Shown: in pieces, positions 11,701 to 24,704 of the stretch
Layout of the letters: every line of letters starts with the position of its first letter
Position numbering within the stretch: the first letter of the stretch is position 1
Assembly: GCA_018287875.1 (NCBI GenBank)
Contig: JAGVVL010000006.1
Coordinates: 61,955 to 125,954, forward strand
Origin: Nigrospora sphaerica
Lineage: Eukaryota; Ascomycota; Sordariomycetes; Amphisphaeriales; Apiosporaceae
Length of the DNA: 64,000 bases
Reading direction: 5' to 3'
Position numbers and translations under genes: made by a program
The notes under the pieces: model-generated
Told to the model about the DNA's origin: nothing
Seen by the model: only the letters and a program-made list of their open reading frames with translations
Database searches by the model: none

Positions 11701-14700
11701 AACTTATAATACTCGACAACGCACACTCCTGGTGGAGGTGGCGGCCGCAAAGGATGCTGTGCCGACGTCGAACGTCTGGGTTCTGCCAGCCCGAGCGAAC
11801 CCATGGCCCCGGCAAACAGCAGGACAGGTTCTGGGAGAGCGCTCCGTGCGTTTGGAACAACACGCAGGGCGACGTCCCCGGCACACCAGTAAGTAACCCC
11901 CCTCCCCGCGCGCGCGAGCATAGAAATGGCGGCGCATCGTTCACGAGGCCAGGCCGCACCGACCGGACGGGCTGGTTTGCGCTCTTGAACAATTCGCACT
12001 TCGGCCGTCCGCTGACAGGATCCTCCGCGCACGTGAAGCCGATCATACCAGCCGACGAGCAGCCCGTCGTGGTGGCTCGACTACGCAGCCGTGCCCCGGC
12101 CGCTGGCCTGGACAAGGGCTTGGGCGCTGGACGCGACGCGCACACCGACTCGGACCACCATGGAGATACCACGGCCGGCCCCGTCGTGTCCATCTACGGC
12201 AACCCCGAAGCCGAGAAGAACGTCGCGCACGCCAACAACCCCAGAGGCCAGCGCCTGGAGCAGCGGATGATGGGTGAACCGGATATTTCTATCGTTGCGA
12301 GACCATGCGCTACTGGCTCGTCTCCTGACTGCCCCTCGGTCGGCCGTCGGCTACCCGCTATCGAATGTCGAGTCGGACCGGACGGTAACAGCCAGACTTG
12401 AAATGGGGATCTTGAAGGCGGGGGAGTCGAATATTATCTAACATGCCTCGTTTCCTCGGCAAATTTGGTCGACGGACGAAGGACCGTCGGCGGTAGCGCC
12501 CGCTCGCTGCATCGCAACGTCGGGGGTTTGGGTTCCCACGTGGCACCAGGAGGACGGTACGCCGAAAAATGGAACCATGGCAAAACAGAGGTGGGCTCCA
12601 TTCAACACCGCCAGGTCGCAGGCCTCGCACGGTCAATGGTTGACCATGTTTCAAGGGCCTGTCTAAGACGCGTTTGCCCAGGCGAGGGGAGGGATCGTGA
12701 GAAGCACCTGGACGCCATCAGTGATATTGCCGAGAACGAGCTCGACCGCGTACTCGCTCAGCCGCCACTTGGCACACCCAAGCCATCCCGACCCGATCCC
12801 ACGCGATTCGCCCGGACCAGACCCGTGTTTAGCGGCAGGACGACAGGCGGCGGACACCGGTGAACCAAAGACGCCCTGCGAAACCAACCCCTGGCATGTC
12901 CCCGCGCGCAGGGCTCGCCCGAGGAACGCGCACGAAGGTGTGAAGCGACAACCTACGAGCCGGCGAGGGAGGATGCCGTGATGTTGTTTCTGTGCTCTTT
13001 AGCAGGACCGGCCGCGTCCAGCGAATCGCACGCGAACGCAAGGAGGAAAACTCAGTACGCGGCGATTGCATTTCGCGATCCCATGCGGCCCAGAGTACGC
13101 CACCACCACGAGCGGGGAGGCCGTATAATTTCGGAGAGTGCATGGGCCGAGTCCTACTACGCTCGCGTACCCTGGCCGAGCCAAGGGGCGGAAGGGCCCA
13201 CACAGTCACGCGATGCTCGGAACGTACAGCCGTCAGCCAGATACCGGCTTTCGGCCCACCGGCCGCGGGCTCCCGGGGACAGGCGGCATCGCGGGCATAA
13301 GAAGCATCGATCGGCCGTGACGCGCCCGAACACCGAATCCGTGGACCGCGGGGCCTACTGAGGTCGACGCCGGCGGAAGGAAAATATCGTCTTCCGGGCT
13401 TGCGTACGAACACGAACGGGGCGACGGTGTGGACCGACCACGGCGAAGCCTCCCGGCGAGAAAGGGAAGAACGGCGCCGGGGGCCCAATACCGAGCCCGT
13501 CTCGAGCACGTCTGCCAAGGACCATCCGGCCAAGACGGCATGTGGCGGTCTTTACGATACGTCGTTGCCCGCAAGGCCGGGGAACCAAAGCGGCAGGGTC
13601 AGCAGGGCAGATGCTACGGCCGCCAAGCGACGGATCTCACCATCGGCTGCGTGGGGGAGCCGGTGGTCGGGCTGTCTGGCATCGCACGCCGCGCTGCCTG
13701 CTTGGCCTGGGAGGCTTGGCGATCGTCGAGGAATGCTGCCCCCGATGTCCTACGCCCTCGCGGCCCGGTGGGTGGGATTTGCCACGGCAGCAGGCGCGGC
13801 TATCTCCAGACATTGCTTTGCCGCCAACGGCCGCAGAGGCTGAACGATGGTATCGAAAAGTTTGACAACGAGGTGGGGTCTGGGTTCGAGGACAGGTCAC
13901 GCAGGGGCCACTATCATTTTCAAGTACGAAGTGTGTGCCTGAGGATTGTGCCTCGGGGCAATATTCACTTCACCTCGGACGCAGTATCGCAACGGTGGCC
14001 CTATTAATGGCATGTGCGACAGCGGGTTCCAAGAACCCGCGCACTCGCCAGCATTGGGGGCCTCGGCGGAACGGCGACTGCCGTAGGCGATACAGACACG
14101 CGAGGCCTTGCCCGCCGTGGGGCGATGAGTGCGCAGCGCCATCGAACTGTGCATCGACGCCCATGCCGTTGAGGACGCACCCCTTCAGGCGGCCTCTCCG
14201 CAGGAGGTGGCCCGTCTGTGTCGTCGAAGTGGCTGGCTGTCCGGGTTCTTCGAGAGGCGCCGCTGGGGTGACTGGAAATGACGAACCTTTCGTTTTGGCG
14301 CCAGGGAGAGACAGGCTGAGAGAGTCCATGCTCCATGGGGCGAAGCAACCAACTCACGAACGCACACGGGGCTGTGCGCCTACCCACAAGCAGCTCCGTA
14401 ACGAACTGAGGAAAGTCGTCCCACGGCCGGCCCATCGTGAATCGCCAGTACTTGGCAGACGCCTCCTTCCTGCCCAGCCGGCCGCGTAGTGGGCTTTGTG
14501 TGCGAAGAGAGTATACCTGCCTCAGACCGAGCGAGTATGGGAACGCCTCTGTCCTATTGTGGCGCCATAGGGCTCGATAAGTCCACCCTCTCTTCTCGAC
14601 GGACGTGCAGCGCACCTCCGAGACTTGTTTCGCCGGCCAGCGCGCACCTTGTTGGCCCGCGTCGCCCTGCCGGACATACTGTGCTTCTCTCGCAACCAAG

Positions 14701-17700
14701 ATGGCCGCGTCCTGTCCGATGGTATCGAACTGCCGGTGGGGATTCGGGAGGCGTGCCGGCCGTCGTACGGACGAGAGTAGACTTTTCATCTCGAGTCCCA
14801 CTGCGGAGCGCAGGGCGGCGACGTCGGAGGCGGTGACGCGAAGAAGCATCGACGTTGCCGCAGGGGGCCCCAGGAAGGGCTCCAGGCTGGGAATAGGAAA
14901 CGGGGGCGGAGTGTGGAACGGGGGCAGAGTGTGGTAACAATTGAAGTCCTCTGGACGTTACAGCTAAGCTGGTCCTGCTGGACCTGAAAGTCGCGGCCTA
15001 GCGCGCCCATTTCGCGTGCTCTTCCGCGGGGTTCCACTGGCCCGTGGGTGAACCGCTCTCTTCGGCCGGGTTGCCTCGCCATGCCAGGAAGCCTCGCCAT
15101 TTCGTGCTCCTGTTAGGCCCCGCTTAACCCCGGTCCCCTACTCTACGGCTGGTGAGACGAGCCTAGGGACTTTGTAGGTTCTCCGGCGAGCCTGGCCATG
15201 CCGGCGTTTTTATGACGAACGGGTTAATCCTGGCGTAACGCGGAAGCCACCAGCTGGCCAGGAGGCGTACGGATGTCGACGCAGCGAATGGGAGATGACG
15301 TCCCGGGCGATTCACTCGCGGGTCGAAGGCAACCATAATCTACTCCGGTATCATCCATGCTGCCTCCCCTCCCCCAATTTTCTAGGCGAAGTGAACCAAC
15401 CGAACGGTCGAAGCGGCCCTCCTTTCGATCTGACTCACCACGTCCACGGCTGAGGAACCGCCGTCGTCCCCACCCCGTCCCAGCCCGGAGCCGCCGACGT
15501 CGCACCACCCAGACGGCATCGCTTGGATCCGAAGACGGGGACGAGCTCGCCAGCTTGGCAGCTGTCCGATCCGCTTTACAGAGGACTGGTGTTGTCTTCG
15601 CGCGCGTAACGTTACGTGCTGGCCCAGACGCGACCTTTTGGCATCGCAGGCCAAAAGCACGACCAGCGCGTTTGTTGGGTCTCGTCACGGCTGCTGGCCA
15701 CTGGTCCACTTCTCGAGGTTGAGCTGTCGGGTCTCCTAATGCCGGACGGCATCGGTCCATGCGTGCCAAAGACATGGCCCTTGGACTTCGGCTCTTGTGG
15801 CTCGGCTGGAAGTGTCCCCAAGCAGGGGCCGTAGATGTACGGGCGTGAGCCCGGGTGCCACGCCCGGCAGAGCGGTCGCCAGCCGGCGCATGGCAAACCA
15901 GGTTCGTCGGCCGTGGCCCGTCGACAGCGGACAGCCGGTCCTGCGACTGGCTTCGCTTGCCTGCGGTGCATCCGTCGCAGGCCGCCCTGCCGGACACTCT
16001 TTGGTTCAGGTGCTCCAGTCGCGCCGGCGGCCGTGGTCTGCGGGCGTGCGCCGGTCTTGCCTCTTCTCGGCCATTCGACCTACTGGTTCGTGCTCCACTG
16101 CTGTGACTGGCGGAGAAGCAAGGCTGCCTGGATTGCCCCTCGTGACGATGGCAGGCTGTCTTTCCATCCCCCGAACCACGAGCTGTTTGGCACGAACTAC
16201 GAACATCGGTGCCGAATACGCAGGGCAAAGGCTACACGACCTGCGTTGGGACCGGGCACAGCGCTGCAGAAAGTGGAAAGCTCCGGCTGGTATGACGCGT
16301 CTCCCACCCTCTCAAGACGCCGCCTCAACGAAGTGTAGATCCAGGCCCTTGTACCAGTGTCCATCCACCCATCCCACCTCGTAGTCCCTAGTCAACTCCT
16401 ACTCGATACCTCGATTTCCGTGTTTTTCTTCCCCATGGCGACCGGGAACACAGATGCTCCAAGCTGCTCATCCCGTGTCGACGACCGCACCGCCTCCCAA
16501 ACCACTATTCAATGAAGTATGTCCTCGGCCTATGCCGGTTTCGTGCGGGCATGGCCCAGCGAGCCGGGCAAACCCATCGTACCGACCGAGGAGGGGCCCG
16601 AGCCCCTCGACATTGTAGATAGTGCGACACAGAACCGCGAAGATAGGGTACACATCGGTCGCTGAACACGTCGATGGCCGATGCCTGTGAGCAGCACACG
16701 CTTCACAGCCACCTGTCCGCACGAAGACGAATACTGCCGTATCTCACGAACGATGCCAACCCAAAGCCCCGACTGCTCCACCGGGCACCGGAAATAACTT
16801 CCAGTCCCCTCCCTCTGGACGTCGGTGCCCGTCGGTCGCCCCCAGTCCCCAGGCGGTCGCAGGCCCGGTGCGTGGGCGCGCGTCGGGTTGGCACTGCGGG
16901 ACACTTACTCGAATAGGCACAGGGCCCATCCCGTCGAGCTCCTTGTCACATACCGTTGGGCCCTCGGCCGGCACGTCGGACGGTCAGCACCAGACGAGCC
17001 TGATGCCGACGGCCGAGACGGAGCGGGTAGGAGTCGCCTCGGGACTCCCCAGGCCGGAAAGCCCTGCAGAGGAACACGACCACCACCGTACTTCCCTAGA
17101 TCGCCTTTTGGATGCTGCAGTGGCCTCTAAATCTGGGAACAAGATGTCAAACCTTTCATGTTAGCACTGGGTCTCCACCTCCCTTATTCCAGCATGGCTT
17201 GACAGAGAGGAGATAAGCGTATGACTGCAAGACCGTCGGTCCGTCAGTGGGGGCACGCTGGCGATCGCTAGCGCCAGGGAGCCGGAGGCCGGTAGGCCAG
17301 GTTTGCATCATTAGGATCGTTGCATGATCCTGGGAACCCCAGCCACGGGCACATGGGATTAGAAACAGGAGCGTAAACGGATGTCTTCGCCGCAGGAGAC
17401 GCCCTGGCAGTCCACTCCGTCTCGTGCTCCCGCCTGTTTCTGCTCGGTACGCCGCCTGTCTTCGGCATACGTCGTTTAGTCGCCAACGAGGCCGCCGTGC
17501 GTGCAAGGCGTGGCCACCAAGGGCCCCTCGGTGCATCCAAAAACGCATCTCACATACCGTGCAAGGCCAGGCCGCCCGAGTAGGTCGCCTGGCACCGGCG
17601 AAGGTAGGCCTGTCGTCAGGCGCCTCCGAGGAAGAGCGCGCTCCCTGGCTGGATAGATGGTCGTTGTTAGCTAGCCAAATCAAGTTTTAGTCCGTTTCTG

Positions 17701-17728
17701 TGCCATTGAAGAAAACAGGGAGTATTTC
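8721..17728. other. Nine-kilobase GC-rich stretch without a recognisable gene
   Basis: From about 10 kb the sequence becomes GC-rich, and long open frames appear on both strands, for example 281 codons at 14004-14849 minus and 334 codons at 15224-16228 minus. They overlap other long frames, have composition driven by Arg, Pro, Ala and Gly, and carry no motif I recognise, so I treat them as chance frames or relics. A 17-base tandem repeat sits at 11629-11696. No RNA gene or transposon domain is visible. The segment 17165-17728, just upstream of the copia pol frame, shows no gag-like frame and no obvious long terminal repeat. Confidence 0.4.
11629..11696. repeat. Short tandem repeat, 17-base unit, four imperfect copies
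   Basis: Four consecutive 17-base units starting at 11629, 11646, 11663 and 11680 share the core CCAACGCCTAGACAG or a variant of it (CCCACGCCCAGGCAG). Copies alternate between two variants, which suggests an older 34-base unit. Confidence 0.75.
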
Positions 17729-20700
17729 TTGGCAACTGCTTTTGTCGTGTTGGACCACGTAGCAGTCTTCCGGTGGGCGGATCGCCGGCCCACGAGGTTC
17801 ACACCAGCGGCAGACTGGCTTCGAGTTCGCGCACCTTGGGCCTTGTTGTCACGTATCGGAAGCTTTTTCACAAGCCCGCATCGCTTGCCGGAGCTGCAGC
17901 GACCTCGCTTTGAGCCCGCCGAGGTGGGAGCAGCCCGCCAAAGCACACCGACAGAGTGCAGAAGGTTGGAATTCGCTATCAGAGGCTCCGCAAAGCCGTT
18001 CAGAAACGGGAAACAGTACAACCCTCCTCCACAGTCGTCAGTCAAGAAGATCCAGGAGCGCCTGAAGGACAACAAGTGGAAGTCGCTCCGCAGTGAGCTT
18101 GACAAGCTAGGCTGGACCAACGACTCCACAGTTGGGCTCACAAGCCACCTCTCCGCAGTCGGCATCAACCCGAGCCTTTTCCAGCCGGACACACCCATCA
18201 ACCTGGCAGTGACGTCGCTCACGGGTCCTCACATGCTATCGCAATCCACAGTTGTCGACAGCTGCGGGTCATCCCACATCGTGAACGACCACTCCCTACT
18301 TCAGGAGGGATCCTTTGTTCCGGCACCTCCTGGGAGGGTGGTGGAGGCCGGGTCTTCGGCCTTTAGCATCAGAGGCACCGGCACACGTGTGCTCAAGGGG
18401 GCACTCCTTGGTGTTGGTGGTATCAAGCTTGACCTCACGCTACGCAACGTCGACTTAGTCGAGGGTTTCCACACCAATATCATCTCAGAGGGCCTCCTAA
18501 ACGACGCAAGTGTCTGGTACTGCGGCAAGGATTGCACACTGAGAGTCGGTTCGCTCAAGAACAACGCTGTGGTGCGACAGTTACAGAGAGTAGGCAACCT
18601 AGTGTTTATGGAATACAAGCCGATCTACTCTTCTTACTCCGTTGCTCCACAACCCCTCTCAGCACCGTCAGGAACGGTACGATCGTTTGCAGTCGTGAGA
18701 AGAGCCCCTACAGGCTATGTGCAGGACAAGAAAACAGCAGTGAGAAAGGACTCAGAGGCCATATGGCACGCCAGGACTGGACATCTTGGTGTGACGGCCC
18801 TGAGGATGCTCCCAGAAAGAAGCAAGAACGTTGGTATCGCGGGTGAACCCATGGGAACATGTGAGGTCTGCAAACTGGCGCATGCCAGTAAGGTTGTCAG
18901 CCGACGGCCTACGGAAAGAGCCTCAAGGCCGTTCTTCAAGGTCCTCTGGGACCTATTCGACTTTCCCAGAGGATACGACGGCTCTCAGTGGCTACTGGTG
19001 CTTAAGGACGACTACAGCGGCAAGCTCTGGTCCTTTCCGACGCCCACGAAGAGCCATACCCAGCTATTCAAGATCATCAGAAGCTTCGAAAGGCATGTCC
19101 TGCGACGCTACAACCTTCACCTTTGTGTCCTCAAGCACGACGGGGAGAAGGGCGTGATAGCGATCAACGGCATGACCGAATACGAGCGCTGGGCAGACTC
19201 TGAAGGGATAGAGATTCAGACCTCACCCCCATACACGCACGAGCCGAACGGAGGCCCGGAGAGAGCTGGCCAGGAGATAATTGTTCGATCCCTGAAAATG
19301 CTGTCGCATGCCAGCCTCCCTAAGGTGCTATGGCCGGAGTCAACCACCGCTGCGACGAAACTCATCAACATGAGCCCAGCTCAGTCGCAGCGCTTCCGAA
19401 GCCCTAACGAGGTGCTAGACGAATGGTTTCTCTTAACCAGACGCATTACAGCCCTCAGGAGCTGCGAGAGGCTCAGGCAGACCTCCGACCGGTCTGGAGC
19501 GGCATATACGTCTTCGGTTGCAAGGCTTTCGTCCTTCACCAAAGGCGCGCTGCTGGGACAGACCGCAGAGCGTTCAAGGTTCAAAACAGGGCACAGATAG
19601 GATATCTGGTCGGCTATGCCGCCAGCAACATCTACAAAATCTGGCTGCCAAAGCACGGCAAGGTCATTCAGACGCGAGACGTCACATTCGACGAAACGCA
19701 GTTCTATAAGGGAAAAGAGTCAGAACGGTTAGACCCTGAGGTGCTAGAGTACCTGCAGGTCGATCAAGAAGACATCCCTTTGAGCGAGGCAGGCTTCACG
19801 AATGAAACACTGCAGCTCTGGAACAGGCTCGAGGAGCTAGATGACAGTGTCGGTACAGCATTGCGTCCTGAAAGCTCCCAAGAAGCTCACCTTGGGGACT
19901 TAGGGGAAGGCAACGCTCCCGAGGGAACAGTCGACAAGAACTCGGGGGTGGATGTCGCTCCTGAAGGCTCGTCAGGTGCTCATGAGCCTGGCGGACCGGA
20001 TGCGCAAGCTGGACCCCTCACACCTGAGTCCTCACCAGGACCTGGGGCTACAGGGGAGGGTGCCATCAATCCACAAGTCCCATTGAGAGCGACGAGTGGA
20101 GGTGTAAGCCAAGGGATAGCTACTGAAGCGTCCTCAAGGGCTACACCAAACCAGGATCGGATTCTTGATTCGATCACAGTGGCTCTACCAGAGTCAGAGA
20201 GACCTCAGAGGGAACAGCCTCAGAGATTCCGCAGACCTCGCGCACGGCCAACCCCCTCAGCAGAGACAGAACTGAGGAGGAGCGGGAGAGTCAGGATTAG
20301 GAGGGACGGGACGCAGAACTCATTCTTCGCGGTCCAATACACCCCTGAGGAGATACAAGTGCAGGAGACTAATCACCTCCATGCGCTCCTCGGGACGTTC
20401 CTCACAGGGGAAGATGTCCTCCAGAACGGGGATTCTCTCCACAGGACTGTTCACGCGCGCGTATTCACGGCGTGTCGGTCAACAAGAGCAACAGAAAGCG
20501 ATTCCAGAGAAGAAGGGAGAACTCTATCTCCACCACCACGCTCCTGGCATGAATTAGCTACTCATCCCAGGGAGAGGACTTCAGGAACGCTACAGAGCTC
20601 GAGATTAAGAAGGCAGACGAGATGGGGATCTGGAAGCCAGCGCGACGCACGCCAGGCCTCTTCACACTGCCCTTAAAATGGGTCTTCTCCGACAAGTATA

Positions 20701-22132
20701 ACGAGAACAACGTTCACCTGCGATGCAAGGCAAGGATCGTCGTCAGAGGCGACAAGCAGATGGTCAACACCCTTGAGAGCACCTACGCAGCTACTTTAGC
20801 TGCCAGGTCGTTCAGGATCATGATGGCTATCGTGGCACACTTCGGTTATGAGGTACGACAGTTCGACGTGGTCAACGCCTTTTTAAACGCACTTTTCAGT
20901 AAGGACGCGGAGCCTATCTACGTGGAGTATCCGCCAGGCTACGAGAGAGAGGGCTACGTCCTGCGTCTTCTCAGGGCTCTTTATGGGCTACGGGAATCAC
21001 CTCTTCTATGGTTTAGAGACTTCTCAAGCACCCTCGAGAAGCTCGGGCTTCGGTCCTCCCCGGAGGAGCCATGCCTATACCACAATGAGGAGCGCACGAT
21101 CTTCGTGGTGTTCTACGTGGACGACTTTCTCGTCTGCAATAGGCCCGACAAGCGAGACGAGGCCTTGAGACTCATCGAAGCGCTTAAGAAGGCGTATGAG
21201 CTGAAGGACCAAGGGGAAGTCAACTACTATCTTGGTGTCAGGGTCGTTCGCGAGCTACAGAACGGTCTCCTCTGGCTATGTCACGACGCCTATCTCGAGA
21301 AGGTCGCCAAACGCTTCAATCTTCACCAAGGAAGACCCCCAGCAACGCCGCTTCCTCAGATGCCACTCAGGACGCACTCGGGGTGGCTCCGAAGCACAGG
21401 ATACAGGCTTTCCAGGAGCGCGTCGGAAGCATCCTCTACAGCGCCATTATGGTCAGACCGGACTTAGCATACGCAGCCTCGCAACTATCTCGCCACCTGA
21501 CGAACCCCTCTCAGGACCATTTAGACGCGGCAGATTGGTGCATTCGCTATGCCTATAGCACGAGATTCGTGTCCATACGCTACGGGAAGCCATTAATACA
21601 CCAAGTGGCCCCTCAAGCCATAGCGATCTCGACAGACGCATCCTTCGCAGACGATCCAGACACTAGAAAGTCGTCCCAGGGATACCTCATCCAGCTGTTC
21701 GGAGGACCAGTCGTCTGGAAAGCGAGCCGACAAGCTACAGTTACCACTTCCACCACTGAAGCCGAGTTACTGGCCCTCAGTGAGGCAGCAAAGGAAACAG
21801 TAGCCCTAAGGCGCCTTTTCAGAGATATCCAATTAGTCTTGGACACACCATTCAGCATAGCCTGTGATAACCAGCAGACGATTCGCCTCGTGATTGGTAG
21901 CAGCGAAAGGATATCCACCAAGCTACGCCATGTGGACATCCATAACCTATGGCTACGCCAGGAGTATGCTCGAGGAGCGTTCCAACTGACCTATCTTGCC
22001 ACAAAGGACATGCCGGCCGACGGATTGACGAAGAACCTAAGCAGGGCAAAGTTTGAGCACTTCAAGACCCTTCTCAACCTACAGGACATACGACAAGTAA
22101 CGGAGAAGCAGGAGAAGGCTGTTAGGAGTTAA
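17729..22132 (+). mobile_element. Ty1/copia retrotransposon pol region (protease, integrase, reverse transcriptase, RNase H)
   Basis: Four overlapping plus frames together encode a copia-type polyprotein in the order PR-IN-RT-RH. The protease region has VVDSCGSSHIVND near 18254. The integrase zinc finger has a WHARTGHLG histidine pair and CEVC near 18760-18870, followed by the catalytic core, with PNGGPERAGQEI near 19250. The RT has the FYVDDFLV active site near 21110-21130. RNase H has STDASFADD, a TEAELLALSEA block, CDNQQ and KLRHVDIHNLWLRQE. Frame changes near 19425, 20567 and 21340 are each repaired by one extra base in a short run of identical bases; I see no internal stop otherwise, so the pol may be nearly intact. 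No gag or CCHC knuckle precedes it, the first 90 codons are unlike copia, and there is no in-frame ATG before about 18230. Terminal repeats were not found. The 3' end lies 148 bases from the stop of the next gene. Confidence 0.92.
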
Positions 22133-22280
22133 GGCGGTTTAATTCCGGGGCCCAGCCAGCTGGGACACCCCTCCCGACCGACCAGCGGCGGGCAAAACGT
22201 GCAAAGCAACACTGGGTATCAGCCCTGACGGGCGAAACAACAAGAGATATCCGGGCTTTCGCCCCACAGACCTTACTCCT

Positions 22281-23227
22281 CTACTCCTCCTCGTCGCCCT
22301 CGACCTCGTCGCTCACGAGGTCCGACAGGCCGGCCAGGATGTCGTCTAGCGACTCGCTAGCCTCCCGTGCCTCCTCGTGAGCGACGGAGGCAGCACCAAC
22401 GTCGACAGATGCGACGCCCTCGCCATTCTTACCCTTCTTGCTGATCTTCTTTCGGCCCCGAAGGGTGCCCTCGGATGGAGTATCCGGCTCGGGGGAAGGA
22501 GCAGGAGCATCGGCGGGGGCCGCAGCAGCGACACCGGACAGAGGATGGTGGTCGCCCATGTTGGCGATATCCAGAAGCATGCGCACGGTGGCGCGGAGAT
22601 TGTCGACCAGCGCCTATAGCTTGTCAGCACGGATCCAGAACGACAGTTGTCAAAGCACTCACTTGGCGGTACCGATCTACAGGGCGCAAAAGGCCCGAAA
22701 AGGTGACGAGCCGGAGCTCGCGCAACCTCCGGAAGCTCTCTGCAGCTATAGAAGACGTCAACACTAAGTGTATAGCTTGAGAGGAGAGACCACATACGTG
22801 TGATTGTGGCGTACACAATCAAAGCACCGGGAGCTGCCCGCGAGAGCAGTGTCGTGGCAGTGGCCACGAGGGCCCCGCAGGAGCGACAACGTGCACTGCT
22901 CGCATGGAGTGAAGCGAGCAGCCCCTTGGTGCGCCGCAGGGCGGCCTCGGAACGACGCTCGGCGAGCTTGTCCAGCTTGCCGGCGGCCTTGGCGGTACGC
23001 TTCTTCTTGTTGTGACGGCGCAGGAGCTCCCTGGCGCGCGCGATCTCCGAGTCGGACTCGTCGTCGCTGCTGGAGGGGACCTCCACGCGCTCCTTTTCAT
23101 GGGCGCGGCCAGGGGCTTACCTGCACCGCCGTCGCCAGGAGGCAGACCACCGGAAGAGGACGAAACAGCTACACGATGTCAGTGACGGTTGTGGAGAAGT
23201 CCTGAGGAGGTACTGACCGGCGGACAT
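22281..23227 (-). CDS. Hypothetical coiled-coil nuclear-type protein, four exons
   Basis: Reading leftward from an ATG at 23227, splicing of introns at 23217-23169, 22797-22746 and 22662-22614 (donors GTCAGT, GTATGT, GTGAGT; acceptors TAG) yields one frame ending at 22281. The frame needs one extra A in the run at 23094-23097. The predicted protein has a Ser/Gly-rich start, an acidic segment SSSDDESDSE, a basic helical segment (RARELLRRHNKKKRTAKAA) that would suit nuclear targeting, a middle region with a CRSC motif, a helix (AESFRRLRELRLV) and a very acidic tail ending EVEGDEEE. I recognise no family. It is antisense to the copia element, whose pol ends 148 bases away, so it could be either a host gene flanking the insertion or an antisense gene carried by the element. 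The splice junctions keep frame across three introns, which is the main support for a real gene. Confidence 0.6.
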
Positions 23228-23867
23228 GGTGGTGGTGGCGATGGCGTCGTACGGGAGCGACCTCGACCAGCGAGGTGAATGTGTGTGTGTTTGCGCGCAC
23301 GCGAGAAGGCTTCACGAGCGGTAGTCAGCATAACCGCTGCCAACGAAGCTGGCGAGACAGGAGATGGGGAGACTCACGATGATCTGGGGGTGGACAAAGA
23401 GAAGCAGGAACACAGGCACAGCCAGTGACAGACTCCAGCTATTTATGCTGTTCGGCGCCTCTGAGGATCAATGCCCAGCGCGGACAATAACATCTCGAAC
23501 AATGCTGGCGACTGGGAGGACCGGCCATTGTCTTCACCTCAAGGACAATCGAATCGCAGCTAACGCTCGGCAGGGCAATTGACAAGCTACTAAGCAAGCC
23601 AAAACCACGAGGACAATTGAACACTCGCGTGGGAGTCGGCCCCAGCAGCTACAGGAGGCCAGCAGAGGGTCAGCGAACGATGGAGCGTCCGCTGAGGGGT
23701 GTGTGGCAATATGAGGCTATCACCAGTTCGCCTGACAGGTCACGTGAGGAGCTACAGGGACCTGATATAGGCCCTGTGGAGCATGTGGGGAGCCATCCCC
23801 AGCTACGGGTATATAGACTGCCATCTCTGGCTCTTTCTTTTGTCCTTTCTAATGGATAACCTTGAAC
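23228..23867. other. Intergenic, probable promoter region of the gene ending at 22281
   Basis: No coding motif is seen. Two AT-rich TATA-like elements read on the minus strand (near 23437-23446 and 23811-23818) lie upstream of the 23227 start codon. A TGTGTGTGTGTTTGCGCGC stretch lies at 23280-23298. Confidence 0.35.
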
Positions 23868-24660
23868 CTATCGCTTGCCACGCCTCCCCCAGTGCGACAA
23901 GATACAAACACTAACATTGGGATCCCTCAGCATTTCGGCTACCTTATCCTTCCCAAACTCCAGGCTTTTCTCATTCATGTCATCGAATCCGGAGAGTATC
24001 TCTGAAGCAGAATCCCACGAGACGTCTATAGGAAACCCGTGACCATGCGGACGTACTGTGAGAGAGAAGCTGGTCGTAGGGTCTAGTACGTTGCGCTTCA
24101 AGATTTTGCCACCCCATGCGGAGCCCTCTGATCCGTCGGTCCACACCTTCCTGTACCGATTCCACTTCAGCTTCTCCGTGCTGCCTTTGTCCTTAACAGA
24201 TACCTGTTCAAGACGGAGGTGCACGTCGTACCAGGCTGCTTTTCCCTGTGTACGTCTTTTCGCTCGTTTGAGTGGCTTCTCTCGGGTTGACTCTGTTGCT
24301 TCCTCTTCTGGCGCGGACCTGTTACCAGGCCTTGGGAGACTCCGGGCTGCCTTTCTTCGTCGGTATCTAGTAGTATGTCACTGTCGCTCCGAGGCCTGAG
24401 AAGATTCGATATTGAGCTGGGAGTGCCTCCGCACCGGCTGGCTCCTGTATAGCTTCCAGATGTGGGTTTCTCGCGTCAAACTGATGCGATGAGTTCGGTG
24501 ACCTGTGCATATCACCGGAGAAAGAAGAACCTAGTATTAGGGGTCCAGAGAAGGTTGCCGCTATCTTCTCATTGATAGGGGAGATGGATTGCGCATAGTT
24601 GGCCATGAAGAGTTCCTCGAATCATGTATCAAGGAAGCAAACGTTTCATTAGAAGCTCTC
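23868..24660 (-). pseudogene. Truncated paralog of the 24705-25871 gene
   Basis: The minus strand encodes a protein resembling the C-terminal two thirds of its upstream neighbour. Matched blocks include NYAQ / NNAQ, GPLILGS / WPLILGS, LEAIQEPAG / MATIQEPAA, DTDEERQP / DTDEEGQP, LKWNRYRKVW / LRWNRHNKIW, GHGFPIDVSW / GGGFPIHLTW and LEFGKDKVAEML / VQLGKDSLAKLL. Two frame changes (about 24391 and 24298-24303) are each repaired by adding one base to a doublet or run. The N-terminal third is missing: upstream of about 24610 an in-frame stop follows LDT, and the region homologous to the preceding residues is shortened. It may use the ATG at 24606 as a short gene of about 245 residues, or be a relic of a tandem duplication. 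I see no catalytic motif and no known family. Confidence 0.6.
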
Positions 24661-24704
24661 AATCTATAGTCCCTATGATCGCATTCTGTCCGGATGCCCC
24701 AAAA

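Noticed and set aside
14004..14849. 281-codon minus frame
   Set aside because: No motif; several alternative long frames overlap. I kept it out for lack of evidence although a relic is possible.
15224..16228. 334-codon minus frame
   Set aside because: Composition is driven by high GC, it overlaps long frames on the other strand, and it has no motif or splice support.
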